Origin: an uncultured Clostridia bacterium
GTDB taxonomy: Bacteria; Bacillota; Clostridia; Oscillospirales; Oscillospiraceae
Assembly: GCA_947306975.1 (NCBI GenBank)
Contig: CAMZHU010000003.1
Location: forward strand, 1 to 33,891
Direction: 5' to 3'
Length of the DNA stretch: 33,891 nt
Position numbers and translations under genes: made by a program. Positions within the stretch are counted from its first letter, which is position 1. Each line of letters starts with the position of its first letter. The notes below the pieces were generated by a model that saw only the letters and a program-made list of their open reading frames with translations, did no database searches and was not told the DNA's origin. Shown here in pieces: positions 27,547-33,891 of this stretch.

Positions 27547-27719
27547 TGACAGCCAGAAGCATTATAATGACGGTTGTTGTCGCGGTGATCGTCGCCGCTG
27601 CCGTGATCGCGGCACTGGCATTATATATCCGCACGCACAAACGCTGCGGCTACAGGCCGGGCTGCGGTGACTGCAGCAACTGTTGCGACAAGGATTGCCC
27701 CGGCGCTGATAAAAAGTAA
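27546..27719 (+). CDS. 57-aa Cys-rich single-TM small protein (FeoB-associated Cys-rich protein-like); absent from ORF track
   Basis: ATG overlaps the DUF975 stop (TGATG). MTARSIIMTVVVAVIVAAAVIAALALYIRTHKRCGYRPGCGDCSNCCDKDCPGADKK: one TM then six Cys. Confidence 0.7.
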   Translation: MTARSIIMTVVVAVIVAAAVIAALALYIRTHKRCGYRPGCGDCSNCCDKDCPGADKK

Positions 27720-27734
27720 AAAAGTAAAAAACAT

Positions 27735-27790
27735 CTCCCGTTCCGGATAGACATCTGGTCACATCCGGGACGGGAGTTTTGTATTTCTAT
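27735..27790. terminator. Terminator between the small Cys-rich ORF and convergent dnaE
   Basis: CTCCCGTTCCGGAT / ATCCGGGACGGGAG (one wobble) followed by TTTT. Confidence 0.8.
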
Positions 27791-27801
27791 AATGATAACA
27801 G

Positions 27802-30800
27802 CTACTTTACGACTACGTTCTCATCACCGAGCATCTCTTTCAGCTCATCTACCAGCGCTTCGTGGATCACGCACCGCGCGCCGCGCCGTTTTTTCGTATC
27901 CTCGAAATAGAGCACCATCTGCTCATTCCCCGGGAACATCACAAGGATGAGCCTGATCCTCTCGCATGCGGGATCGTTCTCGCTTCTAAGCCGGACGTAG
28001 AGTTTCCTCTCCGTCTTACGAGGCACCGCCGTTTCCGCAATTTGATCGATATCTTCGGTGTTATCAAAATCCGTGATGGGTCTTATCGTGTCGATAACGA
28101 GCTGCGGCTCCTTTTCATCACGTGCGGACAGTCTTCCGGTTATCACTACCGCAAGATTATCCCTTACAAATGCACCTCCGGTATCCAGCGCGCGCTGGAA
28201 CGCGAGGAGCTCCATGCTGCCGGTGCCGTCCTCCAGCGTGATATACGCCATGAGGCTGTTGTTCTTTGTCGTCTTCGTTTTCACTGCCGAGATGACGCCC
28301 GCGAGCGTTACAAGCTGGTCGTCCCTGAACGTGACGTTCCCGCCATCCTGGGCAAAGTCTGCGAGTATCGCTCCGATCGGAACGGCTCCCGCCTTCTTAA
28401 CAGCGGCGCGGTAGTGGTCCATCGGATGACCGCTGAGATACAGACCTGTGACCTCGTGTTCCATCGCCATCAGTTCCTGTCCGGAAAACTCTGGAATATC
28501 CGGCAGGGCGAGCTTGCCGCCGTGTGTTTTTTCGTCGTCCTCCTGCATACCGAACAGATCAAGCTGGCCTTCGACGTTCTTTCTGCGGCTCTCAGCGATG
28601 CTGTCGAGCACTGTGCCGCACACGAACATCAGCTGGCTCCGCTTTGCGCCGAGGCTGTCGAAGCCTCCGCACTTTATGAGGCTCTCCACCGCGCGCCTGT
28701 TGAGGTCAGCGCCGTGCATGCGTGCGCAGAAGTCCTCAAAATCCGTGAACCGACCGTTAGCGGTCCTCTCTTCCATCACGTTCCTGATAAATCCACGGCC
28801 GATTCCCTTCACCGCGACGAGACCGTATCGTATGTCGTTTCCTGAAACGGAGAACATGTCGTCCGACTCGTTCACGTCAGGCGGCAGCAGTCTTATGCCC
28901 ATCTCACGGCATTCATCCGTATATTCAGCCACCTTTTCCGGCAGGTCGAGAACGCTGCTCATGAGAGCCGCCATATACTCGCGCGGATAATGGCACTTAA
29001 GGTAAGCCGTCTGATAGGTTATCATGGCGTATGATACGGCGTGCGCCTTATTGAAGGCGTAGTTTGCGAAGTCCAGTATCTCGTCGTAAATACTGCCGGC
29101 TACTTCGCGCGGCACGCCGTTTTTCACAGCTCCGCATATTCCCCTCTCGGGATCACCGTCGACGAACGCCTGGCGCTCGCGCTCGATCTCTGCCTGTTTC
29201 TTCTTTGACATGGCGCGGCGTATCATGTCCGCCTGTCCGAGGGAAAACCCTCCCAGACGGCGGAATATCTCAATGACCTGCTCCTGATACACAATGCAGC
29301 CGTATGTTACTTCGAGGATCGGCTTGAGAAGAGTGTGCTTGTATGTTATCTTTGACGGGTTTTTATTGTTAGCAAGAAAACGCGGTATAGAATCCATCGG
29401 CCCCGGCCGGTACAGGGCGATGATAGCGGTTATGTCCTCGATGCTCTTCGGCCCAAGTCCGGAACAGACAGCGGTTATACCAGCCGACTCCAGCTGGAAC
29501 ACACCGGACGTCTTTCCCGCGGAAAGCATCGCATATGTTTCTCTGTCGTCGTCCGGTATGGCCCTGATATCAAAATCCGGTTCTCTCCGCCGTATCTCCT
29601 TAACCGCGTCGTCTATCACGGTAAGGTTCCTGAGGCCGAGGAAATCCATTTTCAGCAGACCGAGCTCCTCGAGAGTCGTCATTACGTACTGAGTGGCTAT
29701 GGAGTCGTCCTTTTTTGAAAGAGTGAGAGGTACGTAATCGCAGACCGGTCTTTTCGTGATCACGACGCCTGCCGCATGCGTGCCGGAGTCCTTCGGCATA
29801 TCCTCAAGCGCCGCAGCAGTGTCGACGACTTTTTTGATGCGGTCGTCACCGTCGTACATATCGCGAAGCTGTTTCGACGTTTCAAGCGCCTTCGCGATCG
29901 TCATCTTGAGTTCGTTGGGGACCGCTCTCGCAAGTTCGTTTTCCTCGGCAAACGTCAGAGAAAGCACTTTCGACACGCTGCGGATGGCGTTCTTCGCCTT
30001 AAGTGTGTTGAACGTCACGATCTGTGCGACGTGGTCTTCTCCGTATTTGCGCTTTACGTAATCTATGACCTCTCCGCGTCTGCGCTCGCAGAAGTCCATA
30101 TCTATATCCGGCATGCTCACACGCTCCGGATTCAGGAACCTTTCAAAATAAAGGCTGTACTTTATCGGGTCGATATCCGTTATGCCCAGACAGTAGGAAA
30201 CGACGCTGCCGGCAGCGGAACCGCGCCCCGGTCCGACAGGGATATTCTGACCTTTGGCAAAGGCAACAAAATCCGAAACGATCAGGAAATAGTCCGTAAA
30301 GCCCATCCGGCCTATCATATCCAGCTCATAATCCAGCTGTTTCTTTACGTCTTCCCTGCCGCTTCCGTATCTTTTCTCAAAGCCGGCAAGACAGAGTTTT
30401 CTCAGGTAATCGGCGCTGTTCTCGCCGTCAGGAACTGTGAATTCCGGGAGATGGTAATGACCGAATTCGAATTCCAGATCGCACATCTGCGCTATGCGGG
30501 CCGTGTTGTCCGCTGCCTCCGGGCAATCCGGGAAAAGCGCGCGCATGTCGTTCTCCGACTTCAGGAAAAACTCGTCCGTCTCAAAACGCATACGGTCCGT
30601 GTCTTCTATCTTTTTTCCGGTCTGGATACACATCAGCACATCCTGTGCGTATGCGTCGCTGCGTTTGAGGTAGTGCACATCGTTCGTTGCCACGACCGGT
30701 ATCTCCGTCTCCTCATGGATACGGAGAAGTCCCCTGTTCACTTCTTTCTGCTCGGCGATTCCGTGATCCTGCAGTTCAAGATAGAACCCGTCATCCCCGA

Positions 30801-31293
30801 ATATCTCACGCAACTCCAAAGCCTTGTTCTTTGCTGCGGTGTAGTCGCCCGCTGAAAGAAGCCTCGGTATCTCTCCGGCAAGACATGCAGAAAGGCATAT
30901 CAGCCCCTCCGAGTGTGCCCGCAGCAGTTCCATGTCTATACGCGGTTTTATATAGTATCCTTCGGTGAACGCGCGGCTCACCAACAGGCAGAGGTTCCTG
31001 TACCCCGTCTCGTTCCTGCACAGAAGCACCATATGGTAACGCACGGAGTCAAGGTCGTGATCCTTATCGAACCGGGAACGCGGCGCAACGTACACTTCAC
31101 ATCCGATTATCGGCTTGATTCCGGCGTTCTTCGCTTCTTTGTAGAAATTAACGGCGCCGTACATCACTCCGTGGTCCGTGACCGCGAGCGCAGTCTGCCC
31201 CAGTTCGGACGCGCGTTTCACAAGATCTTTGATCCTGCAGGCACCGTCGAGGAGGCTGTATTCGCTGTGAACATGCAAGTGTACAAATGCCAT
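27802..31293 (-). CDS. dnaE: DNA polymerase III subunit alpha (DnaE)
   Basis: PHP start MAFVHLHVHSEYSLLDGACRIKDLVKRA, PVGPGRGSAAGSVVSYCLGITDIDPIKYSLYFERFLNPERVSMPDIDMDFCE. Start reset from track 31440 to 31293, consistent with the promoter at 31358-31386. Confidence 0.97.
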   Translation of the reverse strand: MAFVHLHVHSEYSLLDGACRIKDLVKRASELGQTALAVTDHGVMYGAVNFYKEAKNAGIKPIIGCEVYVAPRSRFDKDHDLDSVRYHMVLLCRNETGYRNLCLLVSRAFTEGYYIKPRIDMELLRAHSEGLICLSACLAGEIPRLLSAGDYTAAKNKALELREIFGDDGFYLELQDHGIAEQKEVNRGLLRIHEETEIPVVATNDVHYLKRSDAYAQDVLMCIQTGKKIEDTDRMRFETDEFFLKSENDMRALFPDCPEAADNTARIAQMCDLEFEFGHYHLPEFTVPDGENSADYLRKLCLAGFEKRYGSGREDVKKQLDYELDMIGRMGFTDYFLIVSDFVAFAKGQNIPVGPGRGSAAGSVVSYCLGITDIDPIKYSLYFERFLNPERVSMPDIDMDFCERRRGEVIDYVKRKYGEDHVAQIVTFNTLKAKNAIRSVSKVLSLTFAEENELARAVPNELKMTIAKALETSKQLRDMYDGDDRIKKVVDTAAALEDMPKDSGTHAAGVVITKRPVCDYVPLTLSKKDDSIATQYVMTTLEELGLLKMDFLGLRNLTVIDDAVKEIRRREPDFDIRAIPDDDRETYAMLSAGKTSGVFQLESAGITAVCSGLGPKSIEDITAIIALYRPGPMDSIPRFLANNKNPSKITYKHTLLKPILEVTYGCIVYQEQVIEIFRRLGGFSLGQADMIRRAMSKKKQAEIERERQAFVDGDPERGICGAVKNGVPREVAGSIYDEILDFANYAFNKAHAVSYAMITYQTAYLKCHYPREYMAALMSSVLDLPEKVAEYTDECREMGIRLLPPDVNESDDMFSVSGNDIRYGLVAVKGIGRGFIRNVMEERTANGRFTDFEDFCARMHGADLNRRAVESLIKCGGFDSLGAKRSQLMFVCGTVLDSIAESRRKNVEGQLDLFGMQEDDEKTHGGKLALPDIPEFSGQELMAMEHEVTGLYLSGHPMDHYRAAVKKAGAVPIGAILADFAQDGGNVTFRDDQLVTLAGVISAVKTKTTKNNSLMAYITLEDGTGSMELLAFQRALDTGGAFVRDNLAVVITGRLSARDEKEPQLVIDTIRPITDFDNTEDIDQIAETAVPRKTERKLYVRLRSENDPACERIRLILVMFPGNEQMVLYFEDTKKRRGARCVIHEALVDELKEMLGDENVVVK

Positions 31294-31357
31294 CTCCGTT
31301 CTCCTTTCTGCGGTCACTGAGTCCGCGGCGCTTCCGGACATCTCTTTATACAATAGT

Positions 31358-31386
31358 ATTATACCTGCCTGCGACATGCTTTTCAA
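31358..31386 (-). promoter_or_regulatory. Sigma-A promoter for dnaE
   Basis: Minus strand TTGAAA, 17-bp spacer, TATAAT. Confidence 0.75.
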
Positions 31387-31572
31387 CTGATAACGGTATT
31401 CAGAACAGGCATCCTTAAGCCGTACCGTCCGTGGTAACATTTGGGTATTGTATTAGTGCTCTAATGTGGTATTATAGTAAAGTAATACTAATTGATATGG
31501 TCCCGTGCGCTGATTATATACCGGATGTCAGTACCGGTTTCGGTACACCACGGACCGGAAACGAGGTCAATA

Positions 31573-32376
31573 ATGAAAAAGACAATATCAGTAATCCTCA
31601 TACTAGTTCTCTGTCTCGCTCTGCTCACTGCATGCGGCGGCAAAGAGACCAAGACCGAAGGAATAAGCTATACGCCTGTGTCCACCATGGCGGACGCGCT
31701 GCTAGAAGTAAAATCCGGCACCGCCACATGCGCCGTTGTCGACTATGTCATGGCCAGATCAATGGTAGGTGAAGGGACCGACTACGCCGATCTGACTATC
31801 CTGGAAGGTGTTGATCTCGCAGCCGAGGAATATGCTATCGGCTTCCGCAACGGCAGCACGGCCGTTGAAAAGATCAATGAGGCCATTGATGCACTTGCAG
31901 CTGACGGGACTCTTGCTAAGATAGCAGAGAAATATGATCAGACCTACGCGCTGATCGCCAATCCTGTGCCCTCTCCTGAATCCGGCACCTCCAGCGACGA
32001 TGACTGGGCCTACATACAGGGCAAGGGATCCCTGGTCATCGGCATCACCGAGTATGCTCCCATGAACTACTATGACGATGACGGGACTCTGATCGGTTTC
32101 GATACCGAGTTCGCACAGGCGGTCTGCGATTATCTCGGCATCAAGGCTGAATTCACCGTCATCGAATGGGAGACCAAGGAGATCGAGCTCAGTTCCAAGA
32201 CGATCGACTGCATCTGGAACGGGCTCACGGTCGATACAGAACGCATGGAGAACATGGATTTCTCCTCTTCCTACATGGTAAATAAGCAGTGCCTGGTCGT
32301 AAAGAACGCCGCGTTCGTCGCGGAAGCCGGTTCCGCCGGTGAAGGCGTCGTGACGGACGTCATGCACATCAAGTGA
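31573..32376 (+). CDS. ABC transporter substrate-binding lipoprotein (amino-acid type, SBP family 3), apparently circularly permuted
   Basis: Lipoprotein signal MKKTISVILILVLCLALLTACGG; then lobe 2 / C-terminal motifs (TMADALLEVKSGTATCAVVDYVMARSM...LAAEEYAIGFRNGSTAVEKINEAIDALAADGTLAKIAEKY) precede N-terminal motifs (DDWAYIQGKGSLVIGITEYAPMNYYDDDGTLIGFDTEFAQAVCDYLGIKAEF...DCIWNGLTVDTERMENMDFSSSYMVNKQCLVVKN). SD GAGGT at 31563-31567. Confidence 0.88.
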   Translation: MKKTISVILILVLCLALLTACGGKETKTEGISYTPVSTMADALLEVKSGTATCAVVDYVMARSMVGEGTDYADLTILEGVDLAAEEYAIGFRNGSTAVEKINEAIDALAADGTLAKIAEKYDQTYALIANPVPSPESGTSSDDDWAYIQGKGSLVIGITEYAPMNYYDDDGTLIGFDTEFAQAVCDYLGIKAEFTVIEWETKEIELSSKTIDCIWNGLTVDTERMENMDFSSSYMVNKQCLVVKNAAFVAEAGSAGEGVVTDVMHIK

Positions 32377-32409
32377 AAGTAATCCCGACACGAACAGTAT
32401 GAAATCTAT

Positions 32410-32442
32410 CGTTACGGCAGGGGCTGCTCCCCTGCCGTAACG
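32410..32442 (+). promoter_or_regulatory. Intercistronic hairpin between SBP and permease genes
   Basis: Perfect 14-bp stem CGTTACGGCAGGGG / CCCCTGCCGTAACG with CTGCT loop; no T-tract. Confidence 0.75.
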
Positions 32443-32462
32443 CAGTGAAAGTGGAGATATAT

Positions 32463-33104
32463 ATGCTTGTGACAGTGACCCTTACCCTGCTCAAGGGCTT
32501 TGGCACGACATGCGCCATATTTCTTATAACGCTCGTCTGCTCCCTTCCGCTGGGACTTGTCATTGCTTTCGGTGCGATGAGCCGTTTCGCGCCGCTCAAA
32601 TGGCTCATAAAAACGATCGTATGGATAATACGCGGCACCCCGTTGATGCTGCAGGTCATCATCGTCTTTTACGGTCCCGGCCTGATCTTCGGCTGGGACG
32701 CTCTGGAACGTATGACCGCCGTTCTGATTGCTTTCGTCATAAACTACTCCTGCTACTTTTCCGAGATATTCCGCGGCGGGATCGAAGGCATACCGCGAGG
32801 CCAGTATGAGGCCGGGCAGGTGCTCGGTATGACGAAGAAACAGATCTTCTTCAAAATCATACTCCTACAGGTCGTAAAACGTATCGTTCCGCCCATGTCC
32901 AACGAGATCATTACGCTCGTCAAGGACACTTCTCTTGCCCGGATCATCGCTGTACGCGAGATCATCAAGGAGGCTGAGACATACATCGCTGTAAAGTCTC
33001 TCATATGGCCCCTGTTTTACGCCGGCGCTTTCTATCTCGTCTTCTGCGGCGTACTTACGCTGCTGTTCGGATGGATCGAGAAACGTCTGAGCTATTTCGT
33101 GTAA
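32463..33104 (+). CDS. Amino acid ABC transporter permease (HisM/GlnP type)
   Basis: LKGFGTTCAIFLITLVCSLPLGLVIAFG, WIIRGTPLMLQVIIVFYG, EIFRGGIEGIPRGQYEAGQVLGMTKKQIFFKIILLQVVKRIVPPMSNEIITLVKDTSL. SD GTGGAG before ATG 32463. Confidence 0.95.
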   Translation: MLVTVTLTLLKGFGTTCAIFLITLVCSLPLGLVIAFGAMSRFAPLKWLIKTIVWIIRGTPLMLQVIIVFYGPGLIFGWDALERMTAVLIAFVINYSCYFSEIFRGGIEGIPRGQYEAGQVLGMTKKQIFFKIILLQVVKRIVPPMSNEIITLVKDTSLARIIAVREIIKEAETYIAVKSLIWPLFYAGAFYLVFCGVLTLLFGWIEKRLSYFV

Positions 33105-33117
33105 GGGGGCGCGACGG

Positions 33118-33891
33118 ATGAGTATTCTTGAAGTCAGCGGTATAAACAAACATTTCGGTCAAACTGAAGTCCTGAAAGGCATCGACTTCACTCTGGAAAA
33201 GGGGCAGGCCCTTGCCATCATCGGACCCTCAGGCAGCGGCAAGACTACGCTCCTACGCTGCCTCACATACCTGGAGACCCCCGACAGCGGGAAAATCAGC
33301 GTGAACGGCGAAGTAATCTTCGACGCTGACGACCCGTCTCAGCTCTCTGAGGAGAAAAAAAGACTTAACCGCCTCCATTTCGGCCTTGTTTTCCAGTCGT
33401 TCAACCTGTTCCCGCAGTACACTACTCTCCAGAACGTGACGCTGGCCGGGGAACTCCTCGCAAAGGAGCGTCCGGATTACAAGCAGAACAAGAAAGATAT
33501 CATCAGAGATATCCGAAGCAACGCCGAAGAGATCCTTGCCAGCGTCGGCCTGTCTGACAGGCTGAACAGCTATCCCCACCAGCTCTCCGGAGGCCAGCAG
33601 CAGCGCGTCGCGATAGCCCGTGCCCTTGCGCTTAAGCCGGATATCCTGTGTTTCGACGAGCCCACGAGCGCTCTCGACCCTGAGCTCACAGGAGAAGTGC
33701 TGAAAGTCATCCGCGGCCTTGCGGAAAAAAACACGACGATGGTCATCGTCACCCATGAGATGCAGTTTGCACGCGACGTAGCGGATAACGTGCTGTTCAT
33801 GGCTGACGGCGTCGTAGTCGAATACGGCCCGCCTGAAGAAGTATTCGGAAACCCCAAAGAAGACCGCACCAAACAATTCCTGGAGCGCTAC
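33118..33891 (+). CDS. Amino acid ABC transporter ATP-binding protein, 3' truncated by window end (not in ORF track)
   Basis: [53 protein letters not shown]... [35 protein letters not shown]...[15 protein letters not shown]; open to the last base. Confidence 0.95.
   Translation, partial: MSILEVSGINKHFGQTEVLKGIDFTLEKGQALAIIGPSGSGKTTLLRCLTYLETPDSGKISVNGEVIFDADDPSQLSEEKKRLNRLHFGLVFQSFNLFPQYTTLQNVTLAGELLAKERPDYKQNKKDIIRDIRSNAEEILASVGLSDRLNSYPHQLSGGQQQRVAIARALALKPDILCFDEPTSALDPELTGEVLKVIRGLAEKNTTMVIVTHEMQFARDVADNVLFMADGVVVEYGPPEEVFGNPKEDRTKQFLERY

Noticed and set aside
29776-30855. 359-aa plus-strand ORF over dnaE
   Set aside because: Antisense shadow ORF of dnaE.
1-33891. tRNA genes, rRNA, CRISPR arrays, prophage, toxin-antitoxin or other defence genes
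   Set aside because: None recognised by reading; no TPsiC-arm GGTTCGAATCC-type strings, regularly spaced repeats or phage/defence motifs seen.

Overview
Chromosomal window from a GC-moderate anaerobic Firmicute (Clostridia-like; lineage inferred from gene content only). It is mostly housekeeping: a hprK-murB-rapZ-whiA cluster, rpmB, der plus a DUF512 radical-SAM gene, rpmF plus a DUF177 gene, obgE, nrdD/nrdG and dnaE. Accessory parts are (i) a TRAP transporter (DctQ end + DctM) followed by two tandem old-yellow-enzyme/FAD oxidoreductase paralogs, (ii) a surface-polysaccharide block (acyltransferase 3, a CsaB-MurJ fusion protein, a DUF5693 protein) next to an IS200-type remnant, and (iii) an amino-acid-type ABC transporter operon at the right end. 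The most striking observation is that the substrate-binding lipoprotein of that ABC transporter (31573-32376) appears circularly permuted: the native C-terminal half of the fold follows the signal peptide and the native N-terminal half comes second. The second is the single-ORF fusion of a CsaB-type pyruvyl transferase to a MurJ/MviN-type flippase. Smaller observations concern hairpins around ribosome-binding sites, an NrdR box, a missing yvcK gene, a Cys-rich mini-ORF absent from the ORF track, and a structured leader upstream of the permuted protein. All homology calls come from reading the sequence; no searches were run.
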